Shown: positions 1 to 10,000, counted from the stretch's first letter. The stretch: 64,000 nt of DNA from Acinetobacter sichuanensis (GCF_003024515.2 NZ_PYIX02000001.1:62001-126000), one strand, 5' to 3'. The notes: a model not told the origin generated them from the sequence alone. Numbers and translations: made by a program.

Positions 1-686
1 TTGGACCTTTAGGGCGCACTGATGTTGAAGAGGTTATTAAATTTTCGCCAAAAATACCTGTATTGGCATTAAATGAAGTGACTTTAAAACATCCTAATGT
101 TGTGCAATTTAGTTTATCTAAAAATGATGATGCAGCAGCATTAATTGATACCATAGAAAGAGATGGAGTGAATAAATTATATATTTTACAACAACCTGAA
201 AATATTCAAGAAAGTAAAGCATTTTTCAATGCATTGTCTGAACAATTTCAAGGGCAAATCCAAATTGTGAATAGCGTACCCGTAAAGATGGTCAAAAGTG
301 AGGGATTACTGTTATTAGGGAATTATGCATGGATCAGTCAATTAAAAAAATTACCTGTACAAAACTTATATATGCAAGCTGTAGCCGTTGAGGACAGTCA
401 GCCTTTGCCTAAGGGAATGAAGTTCTGCGATGTGCCTTCATTGTATATTTCTGAATGGAATGACGTTTTAAAAGCGTATCAACAAAGTCCAACCACTATG
501 GCATATCAACGTTTATATGCTTTTGGTGGAGATGCATGGCAAATTACCCAGAGCTATATTACACAGCCACAAATGAAAAATTTAGACTTTAAAGGGCGTA
601 CAGGTAAAATTCATATTGAAAATAATCGCATTGATCGCGAGCCAATGTGTTTTGTGAGTACAGGCAAAGGTTTAGCAATCGCCTAA
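1..686 (+). CDS. lpoA: Penicillin-binding protein activator LpoA (LppC family), 3' part
   Basis: The reading frame is open to the left edge from base 3, so only the C-terminal ~227 residues are present. LpoA is an outer-membrane lipoprotein that activates the peptidoglycan synthase PBP1A from the periplasmic side. The visible part is the periplasmic-binding-protein-like C-terminal domain; the RLYAFGGDAW stretch matches the RLYALGxDAW region of enterobacterial LpoA and is followed by the usual short strands before the stop. yraN and a BON lipoprotein follow, the same neighbours as lpoA-yraN-(diaA)-dolP in E. coli, which supports the call. The signal peptide and the N-terminal TPR-like domain lie outside the window. 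Confidence 0.85.
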   Translation, partial: GPLGRTDVEEVIKFSPKIPVLALNEVTLKHPNVVQFSLSKNDDAAALIDTIERDGVNKLYILQQPENIQESKAFFNALSEQFQGQIQIVNSVPVKMVKSEGLLLLGNYAWISQLKKLPVQNLYMQAVAVEDSQPLPKGMKFCDVPSLYISEWNDVLKAYQQSPTTMAYQRLYAFGGDAWQITQSYITQPQMKNLDFKGRTGKIHIENNRIDREPMCFVSTGKGLAIA

Positions 687-716
687 ATCATCACATAAAC
701 AATTGGGATAGATCGA

Positions 717-1145
717 ATGAAAGCGAAGTCTGTGCGGCAACAATTAGGTGAGTGGGCAGAACATACTGCTTTACAGCTTATGCAAGAGCATGCTTATCGT
801 TTGGTGTGCCAAAATTATCATGCAAGTTGTGGTGAAATTGATTTGATTGTGGTCAAGGATAATGAGTTACTTTTTATTGAAGTCAAAGCACGTGCTAAAA
901 CTGAGTATGGTCTTGCTGTAGAGGTAATTACCCTCAGTAAGCAACGTAAAATTATTAAGACAGCTTTGAAGTTTTTGCAAGATCATGAACATTTTCAGGA
1001 CTTTTATTATCGTTTTGATGCAATTTGTTTTGATTTTCATCAAGAAATTGCAAAAAATGTACAGCATGACTTTTCTAAAATCCCGTATGATTTACAGTGG
1101 ATTGAAAATGCATTTACTTTAGATGCAGACTTGATTAATCTGTGA
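717..1145 (+). CDS. yraN: UPF0102 family protein YraN
   Basis: 142-residue protein of the YraN/UPF0102 family, a small fold related to Holliday-junction-resolvase-type nucleases whose cellular role is not firmly established. The family signature is visible: GEIDLIVV followed by LLFIEVKAR, the D and ExK arrangement of PD-(D/E)xK enzymes. It starts 31 bp after the lpoA stop, and lpoA-yraN adjacency is common in gammaproteobacteria. Length fits the family (about 120-140 residues). Biochemical activity cannot be inferred with confidence. Confidence 0.9.
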   Translation: MKAKSVRQQLGEWAEHTALQLMQEHAYRLVCQNYHASCGEIDLIVVKDNELLFIEVKARAKTEYGLAVEVITLSKQRKIIKTALKFLQDHEHFQDFYYRFDAICFDFHQEIAKNVQHDFSKIPYDLQWIENAFTLDADLINL

Positions 1146-1220
1146 GTAAAATTTAAGCGTAAACTCGAGTAGCCGTTTAAAATATATAGAAATAATGATT
1201 TCAATGAGGAGTCTTGCTGA

Positions 1221-1919
1221 GTGTTAAACCGTATTGTCATTACAATGTTGTGTGTAGCAAGTTTATCTGGGTGCGCGAGCTTTATTTCTGGTGGCACAGG
1301 AAGTACACCTGTTGGAACTGAAAGTGGTGTCAGATCATTAGGGCAAGTATTCATTGATTCTTCAATTGAACGTACTGCAAAAATTAACTTATATAAATTA
1401 GATGCCAGATTTAAACAATCTCGTGTCAATATCAATAGTTTTCACAGCAATGTTTTATTGACAGGTCAAGTGCCAGATGTTCATTTAAAACAATTGGCTG
1501 AAGATAATGTCCGTGCCATGAGTGATGTCAAGGCTGTACATAATTATATTACAGTGGGTAATCAAATTAGCTACAGCACCATTATGCAAGATGCATCAGT
1601 AACAGCAAATACACGTGGCTTAATTATGAAAGCACCTGTTGTTTCAGATAATAAAGTTTTAGTACATACAGAAGATGGTGTGCTTTATGTCATGGGACGT
1701 CTGAATAATGCTGAAAGTGATGACTTAAATGATGTTTTGCAAAAAGTAGGTAATGTCACCAAAATTGTGACTTTATTAGATAATGTTGAGCAAGCGAGTC
1801 GTCAAGTACAAAGTTCATCCTTTACTGCACCTGTCGTTTCAAATGTTCAACCCGATGTTGTGACTCCTGTGGCAATAGACCCAGATGCAGTAGAGCCAAG
1901 TACAGATGTTCAACCGTAA
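1221..1919 (+). CDS. BON-domain outer-membrane lipoprotein, DolP/YraP-like
   Basis: GTG start preceded by a GAGGA ribosome binding site. The N-terminus is a lipoprotein signal with lipobox LSGC and lipidated Cys18. Two BON modules follow (roughly residues 50-112 and 120-185), then a Pro/Val-rich tail. BON proteins of this type (DolP/YraP) bind anionic phospholipids and support outer-membrane integrity. Position after lpoA-yraN matches E. coli dolP except that diaA is missing. At about 232 residues it is longer than E. coli DolP (191) because of the C-terminal tail. The family call is firm; one-to-one orthology with dolP is inference. Confidence 0.8.
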   Translation: MLNRIVITMLCVASLSGCASFISGGTGSTPVGTESGVRSLGQVFIDSSIERTAKINLYKLDARFKQSRVNINSFHSNVLLTGQVPDVHLKQLAEDNVRAMSDVKAVHNYITVGNQISYSTIMQDASVTANTRGLIMKAPVVSDNKVLVHTEDGVLYVMGRLNNAESDDLNDVLQKVGNVTKIVTLLDNVEQASRQVQSSSFTAPVVSNVQPDVVTPVAIDPDAVEPSTDVQP

Positions 1920-2793
1920 TTTTCAAGTTAAACCTAAAGTTGTATTGAAAAAAATCCAATCAATTAAGGCATTTTATACTGATTTTCGTTTATATGATTT
2001 AGCCAGTATCACGATTAATAAATTGACTCCTAAAAAGGGTTATCAATTTCATGCCAATATTGCATATGGTTTAAAAGCAAGACAGCGTTTAGATTTATAT
2101 ATTTCTAATCGTACACAAGAAAAACCATTAATTGTTTTTGTGCATGGTGGTGCTTGGAGTCATGGCGATAAAAGTGCTTATAAGTTTGTTGGCGAAGCAT
2201 TTAGTCGTTATGGTTATGATGTTGCGGTATTGAATTATCATTTAGCACCACAGCATAAGTTCCCTACTTATGTAGATGATTTGGCTGTTGCTTTAAACTT
2301 TTTAGAGCAACAACAAAACAAGCTTGGTATTTCTACGCATAATATTGCTTTAATGGGGCATTCAGCAGGCGCATTTAATATTACCTCTTTATTGTATAAT
2401 CCTAAGCGTTTTCAGTCTGAGGTCAAAAAAAATATTAAGGCAATCGTGGGGATTGCTGGACCTTATCACTTTGATTATAAAGGTGATCCTTTAGCTAGTG
2501 ATGCATTTGATCAAGATATCCCTTATCAACAAGTGATGCCTTATTACTTTATTGAAAAAAATGAGATTCGCCACTTTTTATTTACTGCAGCTCATGATCA
2601 AATTGTTGAGGAAAGCAATAGTCTAGATTTGAAGGCACAACTTGAAGCTTTAGGAAATCATTGCCAAATGACAGTGATTCCAAAAACAGGTCATGTGTCT
2701 ATTATGGGAAGTGTCTCAAGTTTATTTAGTCGTTTTTATCAAACACGATCAGAAATTGTTAAAGCATTAGATCAAACTTTTAAAAACAACTAA
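1906..2793 (+). CDS. Alpha/beta hydrolase (carboxylesterase / kynurenine formamidase-like)
   Basis: 295-residue serine hydrolase. The oxyanion-hole motif HGGAW lies near residue 81, the nucleophile elbow GHSAGA places Ser153 as nucleophile, and the likely acid and base are in AHDQIVEES and TGHVSI near the C-terminus. HGGxW plus GxSAG is typical of the esterase/kynurenine-formamidase-like branch. The ATG lies 14 bp inside the end of the BON lipoprotein gene, so the two are probably translationally coupled. No signal peptide is visible, so a cytoplasmic location is likely. Substrate unknown. Confidence 0.8.
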   Translation: MFNRNFQVKPKVVLKKIQSIKAFYTDFRLYDLASITINKLTPKKGYQFHANIAYGLKARQRLDLYISNRTQEKPLIVFVHGGAWSHGDKSAYKFVGEAFSRYGYDVAVLNYHLAPQHKFPTYVDDLAVALNFLEQQQNKLGISTHNIALMGHSAGAFNITSLLYNPKRFQSEVKKNIKAIVGIAGPYHFDYKGDPLASDAFDQDIPYQQVMPYYFIEKNEIRHFLFTAAHDQIVEESNSLDLKAQLEALGNHCQMTVIPKTGHVSIMGSVSSLFSRFYQTRSEIVKALDQTFKNN

Positions 2794-2809
2794 AATTGTC
2801 ATTTAAATC

Positions 2810-2840
2810 AAAAAAATGCCTGTTAATCAGGCATTTTTTT
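2810..2840. terminator. Bidirectional intrinsic terminator between hydrolase and nudC
   Basis: A perfect 13-bp stem (2810-2822 with 2828-2840) has A7 and T7 ends, so it can terminate transcription from both sides. The 5-nt loop contains the nudC stop codon (2823-2825), so the last nudC codons form part of the terminator. Confidence 0.9.
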
Positions 2841-3578
2841 ATTAAAAATCACGTGTTCAATCATGGCATGTGCAATACTGCCTGAAAAAGGAATTTCGGG
2901 TAAAGCATCAAATTTAAAGAATTGAGCATCACTGATTTCTTCTTCTTGTAAGACAATTTCACCTGAAGCATATTCAGCTTTAAAGGCAAGCATTAAGTTG
3001 CTTGGAAAAGGCCATGGTTGGCTCGCTAGATATTGAATATTTTTAACTTCAATGCCAATTTCTTCAAGGGTTTCACGTTGTACAGCTTCTTCGAGTGTTT
3101 CTCCAACTTCAACAAAGCCTGCGATTAAACCATACATATTACTGGTGTTTTTAGCATTTTTTGCGAGTAAAATTTCATCTTTTCCTCGTGTAATCACTGT
3201 AATAACACAAGGTTGCACACGTGGATATTGATGGTAGCGACAAGCAGGGCAAACCATCGCATATTCTGTAGGATGAACTTCTGTTTCATGCCCACAATGG
3301 CTGCAAAACTTATGGTTACGGCGCCATTCTAAAAGTTGTAAAGCACGGCTTGCTTGTTCAAATTGAACCTTTGTCCATTGTGAAATAAGCTGGCGAATGG
3401 GAACGAGTTGATAACCTTCAGGAATATTTTCCTCAATAAATAGATCTCGGGCGATAATCTGATCACCCGAGTTAAAAATAAGATCACTTGCTAATTGTTC
3501 AACTTGTGGTAATTGAAAATTGTCATCAACAAGAAGTTGGTGATGGTGAAAAATATAGGCAAGTGATAATTCTGACAT
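2823..3578 (-). CDS. nudC: NAD(H) pyrophosphatase / RNA deNADding enzyme NudC
   Basis: 251 residues, close to E. coli NudC (257). Domains in order: an N-terminal NudC-type domain, a four-cysteine zinc ribbon (FCSHCG and VCPACR), then the Nudix domain with the box GFVEVGETLEEAVQRETLEE. The NudC-specific motif SQPWPFPSNLM follows the box. The enzyme hydrolyses NADH to NMNH and AMP and removes NAD caps from RNA. Its ATG overlaps the fimL stop by one base (TAATG), so the two genes form a coupled operon. A nudC-fimL neighbourhood is also known to me from Pseudomonas. Confidence 0.95.
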   Translation of the reverse strand: MSELSLAYIFHHHQLLVDDNFQLPQVEQLASDLIFNSGDQIIARDLFIEENIPEGYQLVPIRQLISQWTKVQFEQASRALQLLEWRRNHKFCSHCGHETEVHPTEYAMVCPACRYHQYPRVQPCVITVITRGKDEILLAKNAKNTSNMYGLIAGFVEVGETLEEAVQRETLEEIGIEVKNIQYLASQPWPFPSNLMLAFKAEYASGEIVLQEEEISDAQFFKFDALPEIPFSGSIAHAMIEHVIFNKKMPD

Positions 3579-5218
3579 TAGGCGATCGCTTTTAAGTTTT
3601 GGCTACTTTTCAATGCTATATCAAACATAGATTGTAGGACAGGTTGTTTATTCTGTAAATTTTCAATCATCATATCAGCACTTGCTAGCACTTCTAATAC
3701 AGATTGAATTTGCTGTGGATTTAATGTGGTACTTTGAGATAAAGCATGGTCAATAAATTGAGCACATGTCAGTAATGTTTCTTGGCTTGCTTTAGAACCA
3801 AGGAATAACATTGCACCGCTAATTTCAGTCAGTTGTAATGCAACATTAGCAATAGTTTCCTGATTTTTTTCAGAAATATATTGAACCAATGCTTGGCTAG
3901 TGGCATCAATCTGAATCTTCGTTTCTGCTAACAAGGTAGTATGTGCTTCATCTAAACGATCAAGTGAAATTTGCAGATTATTGACACGAAGTTGCAAGCG
4001 ATTTGATGTGTAATTACGTTCTAAAATACCAATTGAATTCATAGCAGATAAAATACTATTCATCAATTGTTGCGCATAGTTTTCATCTTCTAAAATGGTT
4101 GGATTGTCGAGTAGGGCTGCTTGTTGTACAAGTTCTGTTGCTGCTTCATTGAGATTCAAAACTTTAAAAATGTTCGCTAAACCTAATAACTTGCTTTTGA
4201 GTTCAATAGTTTTTTCATCTGACATGTTTTGATAGTTGTACTCAATCGCATTACGAATTTCTGTCATTTCCTCAGTGATCAGTTTGCTCACGCTATGAAT
4301 CGTTTCAAAATCTGGACCATATAAATGACGACTAAAAACATGAAGTTGATTGTCTGTTAGAACATCATCACCAACTTGAATTTTATGGCGTAAATTTTGT
4401 GCAATATCATTATCTTGGCTAATACACAAACTGAGAACATTCGCAACTTGTAAGTTATCTACATTAAACTGTTGTGGCTGACTGAGGAAGTTACCAATAT
4501 TGGTTTCAATTTGAATTAACGTGCGTAAGCGAGCATCACTCAAAATAGTATCTTGTAGATGCTGTAAGGCATTTGCGACCAATTTCCAATATTGAGCACT
4601 TGGCGTTGTATCTGCTAAATGAGAAAGATATGCTCCCACCAGTTGTAAGCCTTGATAATCTAATTGAGTTTCGTTTTGTTTCAAAAGGTGATTTAAGCAG
4701 AGCTTATATAACCGATGTACATAATTCGATTTTTCGAGTTCTTGCGCTTGGGCTAATTCTAAAGGAGGAATTTGCGCCAACAATGGTGTTAGATTTTCTC
4801 CCTCTTGTGTAAGCGGTTTGCCAAGCGCTAGCTCTAAACGGTTTAAGGTATCAAGCAAAAACTGGTGAACTTTGACTTCACGTAAACAGGTAAACTCGAC
4901 AAAGCGTTTGAGCATTGTTGTGCCTTCGCTCAGCGCAAGTACATCTGATGTTTTAATATTACGCGGATCTTGCATGATTTTATGCATTAATTCCGCTGCA
5001 TATTCAGTAAGTTGTGCGAGTTGCGGTATGTTGATCAAACGAATCACATGTGCACATTGTTCAAACTGATTCAGTGCATCATCTATACCAAAAGGTAAGG
5101 TTTGATCTTCAACCAAACTACTAACAGCCGACTCAACTTGTTGAATCGAATTATCCACTTCATTTTTTATTATTAATAATGCTGTTGGATCAAAATATAT
5201 TGATGTTTGATAAGACAT
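3578..5218 (-). CDS. fimL: FimL-like twitching/cAMP regulator (ChpA N-terminal homologue)
   Basis: About 546 residues of mainly helical, Gln/Leu-rich sequence resembling the N-terminal Hpt-like half of ChpA; no kinase, receiver or CheW domain is visible. In Pseudomonas, FimL is a ChpA-N-like scaffold without the phosphorylatable histidine that links the Chp system to the adenylate cyclase CyaB and to type IV pilus function. Start chosen at the ATG 5218, which has an AGGGGG ribosome binding site 5-6 nt upstream, rather than the TTG three bases earlier. It is the first gene of fimL-nudC. The name rests on size, sequence character and synteny, so it is a moderately supported inference. Confidence 0.65.
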   Translation of the reverse strand: MSYQTSIYFDPTALLIIKNEVDNSIQQVESAVSSLVEDQTLPFGIDDALNQFEQCAHVIRLINIPQLAQLTEYAAELMHKIMQDPRNIKTSDVLALSEGTTMLKRFVEFTCLREVKVHQFLLDTLNRLELALGKPLTQEGENLTPLLAQIPPLELAQAQELEKSNYVHRLYKLCLNHLLKQNETQLDYQGLQLVGAYLSHLADTTPSAQYWKLVANALQHLQDTILSDARLRTLIQIETNIGNFLSQPQQFNVDNLQVANVLSLCISQDNDIAQNLRHKIQVGDDVLTDNQLHVFSRHLYGPDFETIHSVSKLITEEMTEIRNAIEYNYQNMSDEKTIELKSKLLGLANIFKVLNLNEAATELVQQAALLDNPTILEDENYAQQLMNSILSAMNSIGILERNYTSNRLQLRVNNLQISLDRLDEAHTTLLAETKIQIDATSQALVQYISEKNQETIANVALQLTEISGAMLFLGSKASQETLLTCAQFIDHALSQSTTLNPQQIQSVLEVLASADMMIENLQNKQPVLQSMFDIALKSSQNLKAIA

Positions 5219-5358
5219 CAAAGCCCCCTGATGAAAATAAATGTTCTAATTTTTTAGCCTTTAGTATAAAGACTAATTTTTAGATTTTAATATCGCTTAA
5301 ATGCAGACAATTTACAATAGACTTATTTGCTTAGTCTTAGGACTTTACAAACTGTACG

Positions 5359-5434
5359 AAGTGGAATGCTGTCTATTTACCCAGTTCTTTTCAGTTGATT
5401 GCTGAATCGATTGGATTCTTGAGTGATTCCACTT
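5359..5434. repeat. Inverted repeat downstream of rnhA-dnaQ
   Basis: AAGTGGAAT (5359-5367) and ATTCCACTT (5426-5434) are perfect 9-bp inverted repeats 58 nt apart, enclosing a smaller TTCAG/CTGAA hairpin. They lie just after the rnhA-dnaQ stop and upstream of fimL. There is no T-run, so this is not a classical terminator; role unknown. Confidence 0.45.
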
Positions 5435-5446
5435 TTGACTGTCCTG

Positions 5447-6883
5447 TTATTTACCAAAAATACATGCTTCTCCATTTTTTTCTTGGTATTTTTGTACCCA
5501 AGCATCGTGCGCTGCTAACTCTTCTTCTGATGCTAAAATGACAGGCGCTTGTACATCGATTTTTGCACGTGTTTGTTGCTCAGAAGATAAGTTTGAGGTG
5601 TCTGATAAAGCATCCATGTCAAAGGAAACTTGTCCACCTGTCATGGCTAGATAGACATCAGATAAAATCTCAGCATCCAGTAAAGCACCGTGGAAAGTAC
5701 GGTCACGTTGTGGAATTTCATAACGACGAACTAAAGCATCTAATGAGTTTTTTTGTCCTGGATGCTTACTTTTTGCCATTGCCAAAGTGTCAGTGACACT
5801 ACAAACTTCAGATAAAGCGACAAAGCCACTACGTTTAAACTCCATATCTAAGAAGTTCATATCGAAGCTTGCATTATGTGCAATAATTTCTGCACCTTCT
5901 AAATAGTCAAAAAGTACTTGTGCAACTTCATGATACTTAGGTTTATCTTTTAAAAACTCATCCGTAATACCGTGAATTGCTTCAGAGTCACCTACAGGCT
6001 TTTCAGGGTTAATATAAATGTGAATAGAGCTACCTGTGAGTTTACGATTGATCATTTCAATCGCTCCAACCTCGACAATACGGTCACTGTCTTGAAAATA
6101 AAAACCTGTGGTTTCTGTATCTAAAATAAGTTGTCGTGGACCTTCAATATCGAGTTTTTTTGGAGTAATGACAATATCAGGATGCTGTTGAATATTTGTC
6201 GTTGAATGTTCTTGTTCTTTTGCTGCTGTTTCATGACCGAAATGTTGAGCAGAAGATAACGTATCTATATTTTCATTTTCTTCACTTTCACTGCTCAGTT
6301 CAATTTCTTCGGCTGTATCTTCATCTTCATTGACAAGGTCAAAACCAAAAGGGTCATCTAAAAGCCAATCTGCTTCAACTTTTTTTTTATCTTGAGTCAT
6401 GGTGGTCTTTGCCTGAGTTAAAAGTTTCTGAGTCGTGGTAATTTGAGTCTGGGTGATACCTTGCGCTGTATTTGATGCACCTAAATTGGCAAGTTGATCT
6501 GCCATTTCGTTGCCCGCATGTCCTGCATGTCCTTTAATCCAGTTCCATTCAATGTCACGACCTTTACATGTAGCATCGAGTTTTTGCCACAAATCAGGAT
6601 TTTTGACATCTTTCCAGTTTTTCTTTTTCCAATTTTCAATCCACTCCGTGATACCACGTTTGACATAGTTAGAATCTGTCCACAAAATGAGCTTGGCATC
6701 TTTGGGGCAAAATGCAATGCCCTCAATAGCGGCTGAAAGTTCCATCCGATTATTGGTTGTTTCTCTTTCACCACCACACAGTTTATGTTCTTCTGTTTCA
6801 GTAATGATATACGCACCCCAGCCGCCTAATCCTGGATTGCCTTTACATGCACCATCGACATAAAGCGTGATTGTTTGAGACAT
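5447..6883 (-). CDS. rnhA-dnaQ: Fused ribonuclease HI / DNA polymerase III epsilon (proofreading) subunit
   Basis: 478 residues from the ATG at 6883, where the protein begins MSQTITLYVDG like RNase HI; the frame extends 12 codons further upstream. Residues 1-140 are RNase HI with catalytic D10, E48, D70, D129 and H119. Residues 141-248 are a Gln/Thr- then Glu-rich linker. From about residue 250 comes a DEDDh exonuclease: LDTETTG (D255, E257), AHNASFDMNFL and HGALLDAEIL. The first half removes RNA from RNA-DNA hybrids; the second proofreads for Pol III. In most bacteria these are adjacent separate genes; a fused form is known to me from Acinetobacter. The linker contains nine consecutive A residues (6380-6388, minus strand) encoding three lysines, where slippage in either direction gives an early stop. 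Confidence 0.95.
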   Translation of the reverse strand: MSQTITLYVDGACKGNPGLGGWGAYIITETEEHKLCGGERETTNNRMELSAAIEGIAFCPKDAKLILWTDSNYVKRGITEWIENWKKKNWKDVKNPDLWQKLDATCKGRDIEWNWIKGHAGHAGNEMADQLANLGASNTAQGITQTQITTTQKLLTQAKTTMTQDKKKVEADWLLDDPFGFDLVNEDEDTAEEIELSSESEENENIDTLSSAQHFGHETAAKEQEHSTTNIQQHPDIVITPKKLDIEGPRQLILDTETTGFYFQDSDRIVEVGAIEMINRKLTGSSIHIYINPEKPVGDSEAIHGITDEFLKDKPKYHEVAQVLFDYLEGAEIIAHNASFDMNFLDMEFKRSGFVALSEVCSVTDTLAMAKSKHPGQKNSLDALVRRYEIPQRDRTFHGALLDAEILSDVYLAMTGGQVSFDMDALSDTSNLSSEQQTRAKIDVQAPVILASEEELAAHDAWVQKYQEKNGEACIFGK

Positions 6884-6946
6884 AATGATAACCAATGAAT
6901 GAAATTTAGTGTTGAACATCGTGAGCTAAGAATTTATTGTATACGC

Positions 6947-6988
6947 AAATCGAGTTTTCCACCGCTAGAACTCCGATTTTTTTAATTT
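6947..6988 (+). terminator. Terminator-like hairpin on the plus strand upstream of mltD
   Basis: AAATCG plus AGTT pair with AACT plus CGATTT across one bulged C, and a T7 run follows on the plus strand. No plus-strand gene lies to its left, since rnhA-dnaQ is divergent. It may stop read-in transcription before mltD or end a small RNA. The stem is imperfect. Confidence 0.45.
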
Positions 6989-7098
6989 TTTGTAACATTT
7001 GTAAGCAGTTTGCTTGCAATAAGTGCCTTGTATGAGCCAGATGCTCTACTAAAATGGCATGGATAAAATAATTTACTATATGTTGTTCGGAATCCTGT

Positions 7099-10000
7099 AT
7101 GTCTAAACCAACCACGATTGTGTGGCAGTCCACTACTCCTGTTTTATTTAAATTATCATTCATGACAACAGCACTGGCTGCCATTGGTTTAATGACAGGG
7201 TGTTCTTCTTCTCAAACTGTGAGTAAACCACAGACGAGTAAGCAAACAGGAATGTTGGATGCAACAAGTCTGGACTCATTAGAAGATCTATTATCAGCAA
7301 CTGATATGCGTGCTGTAGAGGGCGATCGTTTACTTATTTTAAAACATGGTGATGTCTGGAAACGTATGTCAGTCGGTTTTAAAATGAATGAAGATCGTTG
7401 GGATCCACGTATTGATGCACAGCGTAGTTGGTTTGCTGCACGTCAGCCTTATATTGATCGTTTAAGTGCCCGTGCATCTCGTTATTTATACCATACTGTC
7501 AAAGAAGCTGAACGTCGTGGTTTACCAACTGAATTAGCACTTTTACCTATTATTGAAAGTTCTTATGATCCTGCTGCAACCAGTAGTGCAGCCGCAGCAG
7601 GCATGTGGCAGTTTATCCCGAGTACAGGGAAAATTTATGGTTTAAGACAATCAGGTTTGTATGATGGTCGTCGTGATGTGGTCGAATCTACCCGTGCAGC
7701 TTATGAGTTTTTAGGAAGTTTATATAATCAGTTTGGTTCTTGGGAGCTTGCTTTAGCAGCATATAATGCAGGTCCAGGACGTATCCAACAAGCAATTAAT
7801 CGTAATGAAGCGGCGGGTTTACCTACAGATTATTGGTCATTACGTTTACCACAAGAAACCATGAACTATGTACCACGTTTCTTGGCTGTGGCACAGATTG
7901 TAAAAAATCCACAAAAATATGGTGTAACACTACCTCCTATTGCCAATCGACCACACTTTAGAGAAGTGTCTGTGCCTGCTGGGGTGCAACTGAATCAAAT
8001 TGCTGCAACTACAGGTTTAAGCCGTGCAGAGTTATATGCTTTAAACCCTGGGCATCGTGGTGAGGTTGTTGATATCTCTAGCCCAATGAAAATTTTAATT
8101 CCAGCAGATTTAAATCCAAATATTGATACAAAATTAAGAGGCTTACAGCCGAATTCAGGTTCATATTTAGCAAGTAATACGCCGACTTATGTGCCAGCAC
8201 CGACTTATGTACCTGCAAATACAGGGACGCCTATCGCGCCAACCAGAACGAATCCACCTGTACTGAGTGCAAGTAATACAACTCCCCAACCTGTTACACC
8301 TGTCACAACAACAAAGCCTGTTACGCCTTCAACTGTAACTACAGTTAGAAATACACCACAAGGTGCTTCTGCTTTAGCTGCATTTGCCTCAGATGCTGTT
8401 ATTCCAAGCGCACCCCGTATTCCTGTAGCTGTGACACAAGCCAGCAATGTAAAACCTGTTACAGTTGAGCCGCCATTATCTGTACAAGAACGTGAGCAAA
8501 TTATGGCAGCAGTAAAAACAGAGGACGAAAAACTCACAGTTAAGCAAGTGATTGATCCTCAAGCAACACAAGCTGAAAAAGATGAGGTCGTCAAAGAAAT
8601 TAAAGCAATTGCGCCACAAGGAACTGAAATTGTTGATCCTTATGACGGTAAAATTAAGCTTACAGCGATTCAAACGAGTCAGTCTGTGGCTGAGCAACAA
8701 GGACGAGAAAATACAGTCGGCTTTGCTTATCCAAAAGGTGTAGCAGAAACCACAGCGAAAACATCAGAAGAAGCAAAATTAAATCAAGATAAAAACTTTG
8801 CCAAAACAGATAGTGAAGTTGTGGTGGTACCACCAAAAGGTAAACGTAGTACTTATACAGTGTTAGCTGGTGACACACTGGCAATCATTGCAATGAAAAA
8901 TGGTGTAAATTGGCGTGATATTGCGAAATGGAACCAAGTTGATCCAAGTGGGACATTATTTGTTGGTGCAACTTTATATTTGTATGACGCTAAACCACAA
9001 GAAGCAGAAACACCATCAAGCTCAGTCAAAAAACCTGATCATACACCTGCAACGTATGTCGTAAAACCAAATGACAGTTTAACAGGCGTGGCAGAACAAT
9101 TTAATCTGTCTGTTTCACAGTTGGCGAGCTATAATAATTTAACAACAACGAGTAATTTACTGGTTGGGCAAAAGCTTAACTTAAAAGATATAGGACAAGA
9201 AAAGCTCAGTGCATTAAATAAAACGCTTGTTCATTCTGACACCTCTAAACCTGAAGCAAAAATTAAGACGAAACCTTATGTTGTAAAACGTGGTGAATAT
9301 CTGAAAGTTATTGCAGATCGCTATGCTTTATCTGTACAAGAGTTAGCAGATTTAACCCCTGGTTTGGAAGTAGGTAATCTATTTGCTGGGCAAAAAATTA
9401 ATGTTCCATTGCAAGAAGTACAGCAAAGTGCTGAAAAACTTGAGTCGAAAGTTGTAGATCAAACTAAATTTAATAATGTCAAAGCTGAAACTCAGTATAA
9501 AACTGAAAGTTATCGTGTAAAAAGCGGTGATACTTTATCGAGTATTGCAGTTCAGTCTAAGATGAGTTTATCTGAGTTAGCCGCATTAAATAATTTATCT
9601 GTTTCAAAAGGCTTATTGGTTGGGCAAACCATTAAAGTGCCAGAAGGTAGTACGGTTCCAGAGAGTTATGTGGTTCAATCGGGTGATAGTTTGACGACTG
9701 TTGCCAATAAGTATAATTTGTCTTTAAGTCAAGTTGCTGATTTAAATGGTTTAAGTACAATAGCAGGTTTGTTTGTTGGGCAAAAACTAAAATTATCAGG
9801 TGAGCCTGTACAAGCTGCAAAAACTAAGCAGATTGAACAGCCTGAAATCCAGAGTAATGAACGAAATGTAAGTAAAGATATACATATTGTGAAATCTGGC
9901 GAAACGATTGCTTCAGTCGCTAAAAAATATCATTTACAAGTCGCATTTTTAACAGAGTTAAATGGTTTAGCACGTAATGCAAGTTTACGTGCAGGTCAGC

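Noticed and set aside
1040..1435. 131-codon minus-strand frame over yraN and the BON lipoprotein gene
   Set aside because: Antisense to two well-supported genes, without a start site or family similarity.
6906..7184. 92-codon open frame on the minus strand across the rnhA-dnaQ/mltD gap
   Set aside because: It overlaps the mltD signal-peptide region antisense, resembles no protein and has no ribosome binding site.
8205..8537. 110-codon minus-strand frame inside mltD
   Set aside because: Mirror of the Thr/Pro/Val-rich linker; composition is an artefact of the sense strand.
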